Assembly: GCA_033063855.1 (NCBI GenBank)
Contig: CP093829.1
Location: 17,701,537 to 17,765,536 of the forward strand
DNA length: 64,000 bases
DNA from: Smittia aterrima
Lineage: Eukaryota; Arthropoda; Insecta; Diptera; Chironomidae
Direction of reading: 5' to 3'
Below are positions 1-13,339 of this stretch, one piece after another. The notes under the pieces were generated by a model. The model worked only from the letters and a program-made list of their open reading frames with translations, was not told where the DNA came from and ran no database searches. Position numbers and translations under genes: made by a program. Each line of letters opens with the position of its first letter. Within the stretch, counting starts at the first letter, position 1.

Positions 1-290
1 TCGTCGAACTCATAGATCTCACCATCCTGATCGCCTACTTTGTCTTCTGCTCCATCCTCATCATCTTGTACAATAAAAACATATTTGTACTCGTCGTCGT
101 TCTCTTGATCATCTCTAACTATGATTTGGTCATAGTCTTCGCTCTCAATTTGATTCGATGAAAGAAAAACTTTCTTAGATCCTCCTGAAGTCGATGGCTC
201 ATCTTCCTGTTCTTCTATCTCCTTAAACGAGTTGATATATGACTGAATCTCGTTCTCTTGTTTAACTTTCACCGATTTTGCTTTTGACAT
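1..290 (-). CDS. Unidentified acidic protein, N-terminal fragment
   Basis: An open frame on the minus strand starts with an ATG at 290 and runs without a stop to the window edge (about 96 residues). It begins MSKAKSVKVKQENEIQ and becomes very acidic (EEQEDEP, DDQENDDEY, VQDDEDGAED). VKQE near residue 9 fits the sumoylation consensus (hydrophobic-K-x-E). No domain is visible in this part. Acidic, Ser-rich leaders with a sumoylation-like site are common in chromatin and zinc-finger proteins, but that is only a guess from composition. The first ATG after in-frame non-coding sequence was taken as the start. The rest of the gene lies left of the window. Confidence 0.5.
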   Translation of the reverse strand, partial: MSKAKSVKVKQENEIQSYINSFKEIEEQEDEPSTSGGSKKVFLSSNQIESEDYDQIIVRDDQENDDEYKYVFIVQDDEDGAEDKVGDQDGEIYEFD

Positions 291-1223
291 GATTTCCTGA
301 TGACGCTAAAACATCAAAATCAAAACATTAATTAAACCACTTTGAACTTCACTAATGAGCATCTTGTTGTGGCTTGGAGACAAAACTTAATACAATTGTT
401 TATAAAGGGGTTTACAAACTAGATGGAGTCTGCTTGTGATTTTTCCTTCGTTCTCGATAGATAGCGTCATTTCAAAAAAAAAATCTGAGTTTCTTACCTT
501 AGTCGCTCCAATTTTCTATTTTTCGATACGATTCAAGTTCTGCTGTGTTTTAGATGCACAGATAAAGTGATTTTACTTAACAGTAGCTTGAAATTCAGCA
601 GAAATATGGTTAAAATGTAATTTTTCGTGTAATATTTCGAAATTGATTTTTTTCATGCATATGCTGTCTCGCTCTAATTACAGTGAAGCCTCTCAAAAAT
701 TTTTTTTTGAAATTATTTATTTTTACGTTTTGTTTTCTTCAATATCTCGAAAGTAACGAAAACGTGTGACTTAAGATAAAGCAATAAATTGATAATTAAG
801 ATTACACACTGTAAAAGAAATTTTAACCGTCAAAGACAAAAAATTCAATTCAAATGACTAAACCGTTAAATTTTTATTGAATGTTTCTCTGGTTTTTAGT
901 TGAAATCAATATTTTGCAATGAATCAGACCAATAAGTCTCCCCCTAGGAAATTATGAATTTAATTTAACAATAAACATATTTAACAACTATTATGAATAT
1001 TCCTCCATGCTTCAGAGTGATTTAGTTTTTACGATGGCTGGACGACGATCACGTTGATGAAAGAAGAAAATTTGATGGACTTGAATCTCATGTTGTTGTT
1101 TCATCACTAAAAGAGTTACAGAGTTTTGTTTTGGATTCGAAGAATTTGAATAAAGGGAGGTAAATGGTGTCTTTTCAAGGATTCCGCCACACAAAAGTCG
1201 GATGGAGGGGTCAATTTATCAGC
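291..1223. other. Intergenic region, no gene seen
   Basis: AT-rich sequence between the start of the acidic protein gene and the 3' end of the MOSPD2 gene. It should hold the promoter and 5' UTR of the former and the 3' UTR of the latter. Short open frames here show no protein-like composition. Confidence 0.6.
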
Positions 1224-4200
1224 TTACTTATCTATGCAATATTGCGAGTTGGAATTCTGAATCTCCATCTTCAAAATGTAAACAATTGCGATGCTGATCA
1301 TAACGAAAACGAAAATAGTAATCCATTGAAGCGACTGCTGGGCTTTGACTTGTTGATTCAAGTGACTAACTGTCTCGCTTAGTTGGTTGATGGTCGCGTG
1401 AAGATGTTGTTGACTGACAGCGCCTGTTTGCTTAGTACCATTGTGACTCATGCTGCTTGCAGCTAAGCCAATGACGTGACTCTCAGTGTACACGTCTGAA
1501 ACAGAAACCGTGGAACTCAATAATGCAAAAAAGACTTTTCAATCAATTATTTACCTGTGGACGTATCAGTATTATTGATGATCGCTGTCGTGACATTAGC
1601 TGGCATCGTACATTTCAGACGATGCTGCTCGACTTCAGGACTATTGGCAGTCACTTCTTTCCACATATTGGCGATCTCATCAGCTGTAAGTGGCTCACCA
1701 TCAGGCAGCGCCATGCACATCACAAGGAATTTGTCTTTATTAACCGGCTGAATTTGCTGTCCCTTTTGAATCACAACATTAATGTTGGCAGAAGTGATTG
1801 GAGAGAGTGTTCCTGACGATGGACGAACGCGATACTTATCAGGTGCGGTCGTTTTGACCTAAAAGTGAACAAGATGAGCTTTTATTTACCGCTTATTCCT
1901 GTTTTATCAAGTGTGGTCAATTTGAATAATCAGCTTAATGGGCGAAAAGATAATTGTCGCTGACACGCAAGGTTCGCATTGATATAAAGTGTTTGTCGGA
2001 GGGGAAATAATAGGGAACGCAAATTGATGTAATTTGAAAATGAAAACCAAGAAATCGCAACAAATCAAAGAAAATCGAAAGCTATAATTGCTATTGAGCC
2101 ATGATCTCACCTTGTACGTGACCGCCTTTTTGCTCACATTGAGTATGTGCACGTTCCCCGTCAGCTCATTGTTGCTGTTCTTCTGAAAGACGATTGTCTC
2201 AGCTGGCGACAGTTGCAACATATCTGGAATAAGCAAATATATCGTTATCTTTTGCAGTTGTCGCTATCAGTCATTACGCATTCCCGTGCTCGAAGGTCAA
2301 AAGCGAACATTTTTGTCAATCAAAATTCCACTCTAAATTTAAATCTGTTTTGCAACTTACCCTGACGAGTCTCGAAGCTGGACGTCGATAGCTCTGACAT
2401 GGGCGAGGGTGACTCAGAGAGATTGTTGGCGAAATGAACCTGTAATTTGTAGCACTCGTTAAATGAAGTCGTCGAGATCGAGAAATTGCATGCAACAAGC
2501 AAATTTACACAAAAAATGATTCCCGGTAATTCGAGCTACTTAAGCTTTGCTTTGGCACAAATGATCGCCGTATGACTGCGAAACAATTTTATGAGCAGAA
2601 TTCACAAAAATAAATCGATTCGCTCTATTTCGATGAAGCGCAAACTAAACACAAAATTATGCTCAAGTCTGACTGAAGTGACAGCAACGAATGATTTACA
2701 AACTTAAATCAATTGCTACTGCAATTCGTCTCAACTCGTTTAGGGGCTGTTCGGAAATTGCGAGGAGCTCCAGAGGGTGGAGAAATGAAAAATTAACAAA
2801 ACAAAGTCAGGAAATTTTTGTTTAAAGGTTTTGGGAGAATTTTCAAAAATTAATTTGTGAAAAATATTTTCCCTTTGTTGCTTCGTAATTTTCGAACTGT
2901 CCCTGCGCTCTCTCAATTGTTTTTTTCGAGAGCGGAGAGCGTTGAAAATTTAATTGCAAAAAATTCATTTTCTAGCGATTGCAAAACACACAAAAAAACA
3001 GAAACGAAAAAATATCACAAGACAAGCGACGAAAGCCAAATGCAAACGCAGTGTTTGTTAAGAATGTTTTTAGTTGGCCATACTCTTTGCATCATCGTTC
3101 TTTCAATGAACACACTGAACAGAAATTTAAATAAAGCTTTTTATCCAGTCTCTTCTGTCTTGTTCAATAAAACTTGTTGGTTAACAGCTCAATTACTTTC
3201 ACTGACTCAATACTGTTCCTTTTAAAAATTATTTTCTTGCAGTATGCTTTGGCTATGAGAAAATTGGCCTTGATCACTTAAAGCGCAAAATAATACTGAA
3301 TTGGAGGAAAATTTGTTGATGCGAGCCACAGGAAAAAAAGCGAAGAGAGCGAGACAGGGAAATTCTCTCTCGGATTCGAGGAGACATCGAGGCGATTCAA
3401 ACAATATCGAACGGATTTCATGAATCACAAATTATCTGAATGGACACGCAGGAGTTTTTCCGATAAGACCGGCTTTTTTCCATTTTACTAATTGAAAACT
3501 TTTTTTTTCGTTTGACTGGCCGGCTCGATTAATAAAAAAAAGTCTAAACACCAGAGCCGCTGGGTCTTCTACTTGTTTTCCATTTCTGCCGAAAATAGAC
3601 AACAAAGCTAGAGAGTTTGTTTATGATATCGTTATTTTATTGACTTTGTGAAACTTAACGTCAGAGGGTTGAAGGAGAAAGCGCTGACATCATAAAGGAC
3701 TCGTTTGAAAATCACGGAACGATCTCTTACTAATGAAAGATATTTTTACTTGGTTTGGTGATTCCTCCCTCATCACAAAAACTTTTCTTTGTGGCGACAA
3801 CGACAAAAAACTTTATCGCTTTGCGATTGGAAAAGTTTGTGACGTCCAAGATCTTATTTCGCGCTATTCGAATTATTCTTTGGATCCAAATGTGTCTCAC
3901 ATTTCCAATTAGTTTCGTTTATCTTGCGAAAGCCACCGCTCCCCACTCGTCGTCAGTTTTTTGTTTACTTTCGGCCTAAGAAAGCGAAAATGTTTGCACA
4001 TTTAAATGACAATCGATCCGTTGTATGCTCGAAGCTTCATGCAAATTTAATCGGAAGCGGCGACACTCCCTCCGCACTCGTATTATCATAAATGCATTGC
4101 AAATTGAGTTTATGATTTCCCGAATAAATTCAACTCGACATTGCTCACCTTTCTCTGCATGAAATTGAAATTCGCTTGCTCGATGTTGTTGTTGTTCGCC

Positions 4201-5769
4201 TGGTGTGACGCACCGTTCAAGAAAACTCCCTCGTCACTCGGACGACTTTCAGGCTTGAAACTGTAGGCGTAGTTGTCTCTGCCACCCCATGACGTTGGAA
4301 TATTGTCGTCGTCGATGTACTGTCTGATGTTCTTCGCATTGACGAACTTCAAGACTTCAACGGCTCTTTTCGGAAGAAGCTTTTTTATGATTTGAAATGT
4401 CGCTGGAATCAAAAAGACGATGTATGAGAGCTTTCTGAAAGCTCGCAATGTTGTTAATGCTTACCGTTCATAATCCAAGGCATATCGTAAATCAGAATCC
4501 AATTGAGGGAGTTTGGGTAGAATTGCTTGAAGATGTTGATGATTAATTTCGTGAACTCAAGATCAATGTTGGACATTCCTGTGTCCATCATATCAAAGAT
4601 CACAGTAATCTTCTCATTCTTTGACTCTCGAAATGCTCGTTCAATCCAGTACAAGAGACATCTCTTTAAATCGTCCATATTTTTAGAGCCTCTCGTATGC
4701 CATTTCGATTTAAACATAAAAATCAATTTTCCGTCCAAGTCACGACCGTGTAGATAGCAACTGCTGTTGATGAGATACTCCATGCGAACGTTGTCCTCAG
4801 TAATTTCTTTCGAATGAAATGGAAAAGTTTTTAATTAAGACTCTGAGCCGCAGAAAGTTTTGTTATTCGCCAACGGGCTAATTAAGAATCATAATTAAAA
4901 TCAGCTCACCATTCACGCCGAACTTTTTCCTCCACTCAAGTGTTTCTATACATTGCTTGCAAGCGTGCTTAATGTTTCCATCGTTGTTAATAATAAAATC
5001 TTCGACCCAGCGGTCGTCGGTCTTAAATCGATGCAAGTCGATTGGATCGAATTCATTCTCTGTGGATTTGAAAAGTTGTAAGAACTTTAGACTCAACTTG
5101 AAATTATTTAACAAGTTGAAGTAATCGAAAAGAAGGTCAAGGTCAATTCATTCTTTCTGCTGTGATGCAATCGAACGCTAAACTCGATTTCGTTTAATTT
5201 ACACATCAACATCACCTACGATCATTGTGAGACGAAACTGTTTCTGAAGGTCGAATTAGTTATTGTTGGGTTTGTGAAAAGCCATCGACCCAGACCGCAA
5301 AATAAACCTTCGAGACTACTTTTTCTTTACGCGACGTTAACTCGAGACTTTAACTTGACTTTAATGTAAATTTCTTCTCCCAACAGTGCACTTGACATTT
5401 CTACAAAACAAAACTCTCTCGCTGTTAAAACAAATCGGCGAAACTCGAAAGATTCGCTTTGAATGAACGCCTTCTTCTTGAGATCCGTGAGTAAATATTT
5501 TAATGATCTCTTGAATGCGTCATGATTATTCTATTCGACAAGTCATTCATTCACCTTCGCTCCCGGTGATGTCAATAGACAAAATCGACTATCTATCTTC
5601 GTCAACTGTTATTTATTTCCAAGGTTAGCCGATGGAGCTTTCTTGATCGTGAATTGTTCATGACGTTACCTGGATCCGCTATCAAATTGAATTCGTATTT
5701 ATCCAACACCATTTGTCGTAACGATAGCACTTCTTCTTCTGAGGGTTGTTCATCTTCAGTCTTTCCCAT
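1224..5769 (-). CDS. Mospd2: MOSPD2: CRAL-TRIO plus MSP-domain ER membrane tether
   Basis: Eight exons in consistent phase: 5670-5769, 4910-5059, 4465-4806, 4149-4402, 2361-2439, 2111-2223, 1555-1858 and 1224-1495 (about 537 residues; human MOSPD2 is close to 520). The N-terminal half is a CRAL-TRIO (Sec14-like) lipid-binding domain, residues about 35-250, with its typical end TSWGGRDNY. An MSP/VAP domain follows (about 315-440) with the conserved KTTAPDKYRVRP stretch. The C-terminus has a coiled region and a single tail anchor (LQWITIFVFVMISIAIVYIL). In the family the MSP domain binds FFAT motifs and links the ER to other organelles while CRAL-TRIO contacts lipid droplets or membranes. The last exon joins at TTTCAG|AC near 1495, the only acceptor that keeps frame. 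A 1.7 kb intron (2440-4148) separates the two modules. The next gene upstream, XPR1, is divergently transcribed about 1 kb away. Confidence 0.9.
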
Positions 5770-6828
5770 TTTTAAATTATTGAAAAGAAATTGCTCTTTC
5801 TAATTACTCGGAGCTCATTTACAAAATTTTTTGTATTGTAATTCTGTTATCGTGTTCTTATTTTAGAACGAAATTTACGCGATAAAAATATTCGAGCGCA
5901 ATGTGAGCTGCTCTGACAGAGATTCGGCCTAAACTGAGCGTTGTTAAATTAAGTAAACCTTCATGCTTGTTTCTTCTCTTCTGATCATTCGAATTCGTAT
6001 GTAGATACACTCACAAGCTCATCAGTGACGTACATTTCAATCTCAAAACGGTCAATGCTGGATGCGAATCAAGTCAAACCTGCTTTTAGAACTGAGAACA
6101 CATTAGATAAAATAAACAAATGTTTATGCGATGCACAGCGGGGCAAGGTCGATGTCGGTTCACACGATTGTGCGAGATCTTTTTGGTTGAAGTCAGTTTA
6201 GTTTGAAAGTTGTTTATTGCTATGTCAATGTTTGCATTAGATTCCTTAAATGTTTTCAGATGTAAAAAAAGCTTCTAAACTGTGTTAAGCGATCGTAAAA
6301 ATATAGAACATGCTCTGAACAGGTTGTCAGTTGGCACTTAGTAAACTTCTTTCTACTTTGTATTTCATTCTCTTCGACATGAATGAATTTGCATTGAAGT
6401 TTTATTGAGCGACAACTTGTAAACTTTAGCAATTTGCTTTGAAGGCGAAATTACTAAGTAAAGGAGAAGTTTAAATTTACATTCAAAGTTCAAGATTCTT
6501 AAATGTTGGTACAAGAAAGCTTTCAAAACTAAAATTAATTAATTGGTAAATATTTTAAGAAAACTCTCAGAACGAAAACTTTTGCTCTTCCATTGAAATA
6601 ATTATCTTTTGTTTATCAAATTAATTTGCTTTGCAAATTAATTAAGAGGAATTAAAATCCATGGAAACTATCAAATCTCAGAGTTTCCTACCACGAGAGA
6701 GAGATTTCCACGAAAATTTCTCTCTTTCGTTTCAGTATTTCCCGAAACCTGTGCCATGATTGTTTTTCAAGACAAATCTCTACTTAAATATTAATTTTAA
6801 AGTCAATTTAAAAGTATTCACAATCAAA
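5770..6828. other. Shared upstream region of MOSPD2 and XPR1
   Basis: About 1.06 kb lies between the divergent start codons of MOSPD2 (minus) and XPR1 (plus). It presumably contains both promoters and 5' UTRs. I see no coding sequence or clear repeat. Confidence 0.6.
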
Positions 6829-9614
6829 ATGAAGTTTGCTGAGCACTTAAGTTCCCACATCACAAGCGAATGGCGGTGAGGATCTCAAAAAGCTTCAAAA
6901 TCAATTAAAATTCATAAATTTATTATTTTATTCAAAAAATTTCTCAATTAGCAAACAATACATCAACTACGAGGTGAGTTGAAATGATATTTTCACATCA
7001 ATACAATGCGCAAGTGTCTGCTAATTAGTTCATCGAATTGTGATTAACATTCTCAGATCGAAATCCTCAAAAATCACGAAAATGTGTTTCAAATTTTTCA
7101 ATATTTTTGTTTGATGCTTATCGCGCATGCGCGGGAAAATTTCATTGAGAAAATAAGATTTTTGTTTATCAACTCTCACACAGCTGATGAGTGTGCAGGG
7201 TGCGAAATAAGTTTCATCAATGAGCGATTTCGATTTCATTTGAAGAGTTGTAAACGTGCTTCTCTTGTAAATATTTTCTCTTCACATTCACAGGAGATGA
7301 AACAAATGCTTTACCAAGCAATTGAAGCTTCACCCTCCGCTGAGCTTGCTGATCCCGAAGTTTTAACGCGATATTTTGCGAAGTTTGACGAACAGTTCTT
7401 TCACTATTGTGATTCTGAACTGACGAAAATCAACACATTCTATTCTGAGAAGCTCGCAGAGGCCACGAGAAAGTACGCTTCATTGAGGAGTGAACTGTCA
7501 GAAGCACAGAACGAAGGAATCACAAAAGAAAAGTTTTCACGTTCCAAGAAAAATCTGTTGCGAAAAAAGAAAGATGTTCGGAAGATTCAGGAGATGAAGT
7601 TGGCGTTTTCGGAATTCTATCTCAGTCTTGTTCTACTTCAAAATTATCAAAATCTCAATTTCACCGGTTTTCGAAAGATCCTCAAAAAGCACGATAAGCT
7701 TCTAAGCGTCGAGTATGGAGCGAAGTGGAGACAAGAGCATGTAGAGCTAGCTCACTTCTATACAAACAAAGACATCGACAGACTTATCCACGAGACGGAG
7801 AACGTCGTAACGCAGGAGATTGAAGCAGGAGACAGACAGAAAGCAATGAAGAGATTACGAGTTCCCCCATTGGCGGAACTTCAATCTCCATGGACGACAT
7901 TCAAAGTTGGATTATTCTCAGGATCGCTTATTGTACTTCTTGTTGCAGTCATAATCTCCATCATGTTCAAACTACCGACAACTGGCTCATATAAGCCCGC
8001 TCTTCGACTTTATCGTGCTCCATTTCTCATAATTGAATTTCTTTTCCTTTGGGGTATCAACGTTTATGGCTGGCGGAGTTGTGGAGTGAATCACGTTTTA
8101 ATATTCGAGCTCGATCCACGAAATCATTTATCCGAACAGCATATTATCGAACTCGCTGCAGTCTTTGGAGTTTTGTGGGCCATTTCCGTTTTGTGCTTTA
8201 CGTTCAGGTAAAAAATCGTAAAGTTCCTTTGATTGTTCGTGAGGGTAACTCGATTTATTATTCACAGCAACGCTTTGAGTATACCTCCATATATCAACCC
8301 TCTCATCCTTTACATTCTTATGGCCTTGTTCCTTCTGAATCCGACGAGAACATTTCGTCACGAAGCGAGATTTTGGACGCTGAAGATTCTCGGACGGATT
8401 GTCTGTGCTCCGTTTTGTTATGTGAACTTTGCTGATTTCTGGATTGCTGATCAACTCAACAGCATTGTACCTGCTTTCCTTGATCTCCAATATTTCTTTT
8501 GCTTTTACACGACAAATACGGATTTCCATAAAGTTGAAAGTAAGATTTATTGACGACATTCTTCTAAGTTTTAAAAACAAATTCTTCACAGACACTCAAC
8601 AATGTGACCATTCAATTGTGAGCAGAGCCATTGTCGCGATGCTTCCAGCGTATTTTCGAGCTGCTCAATGTTTACGTCGGTATCGAGACTCGAAGGAAGC
8701 TTTTCCGCATCTTGCTAATGCCGGTAAGCTGTAAATGCGCTTAGTTCTCCAACAACAGGATTTTAATGCGAAAATAATCTTTCAATAATAGCAAAGTACG
8801 CTTCATCTTTCTTTGTCATAATTTTCTCTTCGATCACGTATGCGACGACCGAGCAGTATTCCAAGTCCTTGGAAAATCCTTTCTTCTACTTGTGGATTAT
8901 TTCCGCAATAGTTTCATCATTCTACGCTTACGGCTGGGATATTTTTATGGATTGGGGCTTGCTTTCGATGGTTGGAGAAAACAAATTGCTACGAGACGAA
9001 ATCGTTTATTCATCGACGGTGAGTGCTTGCGCAAGTTCTTTTTCTCTTGGATAAAAACAGGAAACTCAAAGAGTTGCTATTTGCATGATTAAATCGTTTA
9101 ATTGGAGAAAACGTAGAAATCAACAGAAATGATTAGAATACAGAGAAGAAAAGATATTTGCGTTTACTTCATCGCGTGGAATGTTTTAAATGATTACATC
9201 TAAATTAAAAATTCTGATTTTCCTCCTCAGTGGTTTTACTACTTCGCTATCATCGAGGATCTGATATTGCGATTTGGATGGACGCTCTCAATGTCTCTAA
9301 TCGAGATGGGCTACATGGAGTCGGATCTTATCTTTTCACTTCTTGCGCCACTTGAAGTGTTTCGTCGATTCATTTGGAACTTCTTTCGTCTCGAGAACGA
9401 GCATCTCAATAACTGCGGAAACTTTCGAGCAGTTCGAGATATCTCAGTTGCGCCAATCTCAGGTTCTTCTGATGAGGTTATGATTTTGAAGATGATGGAT
9501 GAAGATGACGGAGTCGTTAACAGACGAACAAAGAAAGTTGGAGGTAAAAAGAAGGAACACAGGTTACTGCTTAATGGAATGGCGGACTCTCAAGATGACC
9601 TCGACATGCCATAA
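6829..9614 (+). CDS. Xpr1: XPR1-type phosphate exporter (SPX-EXS)
   Basis: Seven exons in continuous phase: 6829-6875, 6952-6973, 7294-8207, 8268-8539, 8592-8723, 8792-9018 and 9231-9614 (665 residues). The start MKFAEHLSSHITSEWR is the conserved SPX start, split over exon 1 and a 22-nt second exon that supplies KQYINYE. SPX spans about residues 1-200 with the lysine-rich helix FRKILKKHDK that binds inositol pyrophosphates in this family. Several membrane helices follow, then an EXS domain ending near WNFFRLENEHLNN. The protein exports inorganic phosphate at the plasma or Golgi membrane under inositol-pyrophosphate control. A longer open frame beginning at 7084 is intron read-through; the true acceptor is CACAG|GAGATG at 7294. 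An AATAAA lies at 9719. Confidence 0.95.
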
Positions 9615-11028
9615 ACATGAGCTTTGGAAACTTATATCAATCACAATTCCGAATATTTTTGGGAACAATTATTTTTGTGTTTATTTTGTTATGTGAACTT
9701 CTGCGGAAAATTTTTGGAAATAAATTTGTTGTGAAATAATTAAAAGTTAATTTCATTTGTGATTTCAACAAATCTCTGAGTACGTCGAAGTTAATTAAAA
9801 CGTAGTAACCCTTCAAAAACAACTTAAAGCCATTAATTTCCAATGAAGTATAAACGTCATTAGTTATGATTCTGTTGATATCGCTCAAAAGTTGTTTGCA
9901 AGCTTGACGATTTTAATTAAAAGCTCACTCACTAGTTTGTTATGTGACATTAAAGGAAAATGTAATCATCAATCGAAACAGCCTTCTCAAAGCTGAAGTA
10001 GTTTTACGGCGTAGAATGCGCTTTAAAGTCAATATTGAATTTCAAGAAAGTTAACTCCTTTTGGCCTCAAATTTGTCACTCTTCAAGTTTTTGAAGTTCA
10101 AAGCTTAAAATTTTAAAGCACAAAAAGTAATTTCACGAGCGATTACAAAGATTTCGTTGTTTTTATTAGAATGATTTTAGAAAATCTCTTCAAAGAGGTT
10201 CTTCCATCTGAGTATTAGCGGGGAACCATGAAAAATTGGAAAAAGTGAAGAGAGAATATTTCTTTTAAACTCTACGAACTCGGGAGATAAATATTCGCTA
10301 ATCCAATTATTTTCCACCTGATGCTTTCTTGTTTTAAGCCTCAAGTCATTTTGAAGGTTGAAAGAGTGAAATATTGGCTTCAACGTAAGCCAAGCGGTTC
10401 TGCTCAACAAGTCGAAACTTCTGCTAGATAATTCTTTCGAGCAGATTTGATTGACTTGTGAACTTTTCTTCGTTTAAGAAATCGCCGTTAAAGCAATCAA
10501 GCTAAAATGAGAAAACTTTCCGTTTTGATTTCTGCTTAAGATCAATCAAAAACAAACTTCATTATTAATTTTCCGGCAATCTGGCTTTCCTTGGGACAAC
10601 GAAAACTTCGATTTCCTCGAAAGAAAAATTCTTGAAAATACATGAGTTTGTTATTTTGCTACATTGCCTGAAATACTTCCTCTGAAATCAAGAAAAACTT
10701 TGACAAAGTTGAAATAATTAAGCTTTGTCTTAAATTCGCTGCAAACTTTGTCTTTCCGTCTTACATCATTTAAACAAAAGAAAACGCAAGGGAACCCTTT
10801 TGAAACAAATATATTTCATTCCTCTGACTGATTCTCAACAAATAGAAGGCCTTGCCTTGGCTAATTGTTTAGGATCGTAACAAAAAAGTAAACATCTCAC
10901 ATTGCAAATTGACTACTTCTGAGTTTTAAATTCCACCAAAAATTAAAACATTTAGGCATCAAGATTATTACGATTAATAATGAAAAAGCTTCATATTCAG
11001 CAGAAGTTCTCCTTTAAATCCCTTTTCA
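9615..11028. other. 3' intergenic region between XPR1 and tetraspan gene
   Basis: Convergent 3' ends of XPR1 (plus) and the first tetraspan gene (minus). An AATAAA at about 9719-9724 fits XPR1 polyadenylation. The rest is AT-rich with no recognisable gene. Confidence 0.6.
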
Positions 11029-13339
11029 TCAGCAGTGGTTCGCTCCGTAAAGGTCTTGTCCATTCCAGGGGACGATGTCGTCGACATATTCTGTTTCGAG
11101 ATGAAAACCCTCGTTGAGTTGAATTATTTAACATTCGCATCTGTTAATGCTACTCACTCATATCATTTGCATTAGGACTCTCCTGCAAATTGCAATTTGT
11201 ATGTGGACACATCAGCGATGAGGTTTTCGATTGCATCATGTTATGTGGCGACGTAATTTGATCATTCGACGGCATGAAGCTAATATCTGTCACCTGTCAC
11301 TCAATGAAATGTCGATAAATAAAACAATAGGACTTTGTGTTATCCGCAAATTAGAATCGCCCAACTAACCGTAATAAATGAGTCCCTTCTCATTCCCCTT
11401 CCAGCTCTATATTCTTGGTACTGCGACACAACACACAATAGACAATAAACCTATTTTGAGGTTGTTCATTAGTCAAAGGCTTTACAAAGTAAAAGTTTGC
11501 AAACTGATCTGCATTTTGACGCCTGGTAAACAAATTTCTGAAAGCGTTTACTCACATTCAACAGGACGACGAAAAAGTCAATAGTGAAGATAAATGCTGT
11601 GAGGACTTTGAATTTGATCTGAAAAAGGAAGAGAGTCTTTAGTCAATATTTAAATTGATTGAGAGATATCCTTTAACCTTTTCAAACCCGATGACATAGA
11701 AGAAATGTGAAGCCTCAACGAAGGCGTCTGCGATCATTGTGATAATCCATGGCAACAGCAGCTGACGACAATCAATAGTCAATCCAACGAGAAGGATAAG
11801 AGCAGCGAAAATCCCAAACGATGCACAAAGCAGGAGCATCATATTAAATATCACAGTGGCTTTAAGTAAAAAGAAGCTCTTCTTTTCACATAATACTTTT
11901 TAATTAAGAGACTCTTACTCGAAGTATTTCCAATAAAGCTCATTTCCTCAGGTGCCTCAGACTCTCCCGATAAGTAGCGACGCTCGTCATATAAAAAAAG
12001 TGATATCGTGACACTCGACACGCCAAAGTAAAGCTATCGAAGTAAAGAAAAACATTCGTCAAGATCGAAATAAATTTAATAACTCGATCCTGGCTTTGCA
12101 CTTCATTCAATTTTTACCCGAGAAAATTTAATAAAAGATTTTCCTTAATCTGATTGAAAAGGAAGTTGAGTTTACTTTAAAAATCAAATGCTCGACTTGA
12201 CAGAATAATTCTCGCGAATTTACATTTACAAGGATGAGCAATGCTTTTGAGTAAATTCAGGTGAAGCGAGAAAACGTGGAGCGCAGAGCGTCATTAAATT
12301 TCGCAAATATCCTTCCGAATATTTCGCGCACAGAAATTTCATTTCCATTTCGATCGATTCAGAATGTAAACGTCAACTGAAAGCATTTCTTCTTCTCTTT
12401 AATTATCGTTGAATTATATTTCGATGTTAACAAATTTCTTTCATTCCCAACACGCGAAAGGCCACACGCGTCGAAGAATTTCAAATGATAATTCCAGCAT
12501 TTTTATTTCAGCAGAGCGGAATTTGATTTGAAAACATCATTAGGGCTGGAGGTGGCTCAAGCTTCAGGCTTTGTTACTCATTCAATTAATTTATTTTTCT
12601 TGTTGAACTCTTTAATTAATTCGGATCGTTGATCCCTTTTGCTCGAACTTGCCAACAGAATTTTTTTACATGGATTATAAAATTATTTTGAGACGCAGCA
12701 AGATCTTCGCTGTCGGATATTTGTTGGAGAATTTAAGAATGCTTTTACAGTCTTCAAGCTTCAATAGAGCCGACGGACCGTTTTCGTCGTTTTACGTGTG
12801 ATTGAATCATGTACCAGTCAAATCGACTTTTCCCTTCGAATTTTATGATGATGTCGATACTCGCAAATGGACCATGATGGCTTTTATTGCATCCGAAAGC
12901 TATAAAACTCAATATTATCTTCGAGCTAAGCATCGCATGAGCTTCATTAGTTCTTCACGTGTATTTTCAGGCTCGAATGGAAAGTTATTTCGTCACGCAA
13001 ATACCAATTATTCCGACACCAGCGGGGAGAGTTTATTGATATCATTAATGTTGAGTTCTACGGAATTTTAATCCAATTCTTTGCTGGTCTAATAAAACTT
13101 CACTGTCTTAAGGGATAAACTCCGTGTTTTCTAAAGGGATTTACATTCTCTCCCTTAAGATATTTTGGGGTTGTTTTAATTACGAATGGCGAATCTATCA
13201 ACAGATTGCGAATAAGCTTGTAGAACTAAGAAAATATTTTTTCTTTGCAACACAAACAACTCACCAAAGTGTAAATGCCACTGACATAACATCCCTTCCT
13301 TAGAGAATGCCAGTAGCAACATGAGTTTAATATCGTCAT
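11029..13339 (-). CDS. Four-pass membrane protein, DUF4728-like, paralogue 1
   Basis: Seven exons: 13265-13339, 11919-12033, 11678-11859, 11556-11618, 11370-11450, 11158-11293 and 11029-11090 (about 237 residues). The first exon, 75 nt, encodes MTILNSCCYWHSLRKGCYVS and was found by homology to the neighbouring paralogue. Four hydrophobic segments are seen: LYFGVSSVTISLFLY, NMMLLLCASFGIFAALILLV, LLPWIITMIADAFVEASHF and FIFTIDFFVVLL. YDERRYLSGE after helix 1 and VSQYQEYRAGRG after helix 4 match the paralogue. The size and topology fit the arthropod tetraspan family that includes the Drosophila septate-junction proteins Pasiflora 1 and 2; the exact orthologue is not settled. The cytoplasmic tail is not conserved between the two copies. 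The donor at 11677 (AAG|GTTAAAG) is weak but keeps frame. Confidence 0.82.

Noticed and set aside
2857..3225. 122-residue open frame in the large MOSPD2 intron
   Set aside because: Phe/Ser/Lys-rich with no domain; intronic on the opposite strand.
7084..7293. Upstream extension of the long XPR1 open frame, with an ATG at 7084
   Set aside because: The true SPX start lies in exons 6829-6875 and 6952-6973; the 7084-7293 stretch is intron read-through with no SPX similarity and a clear CACAG acceptor at its end.
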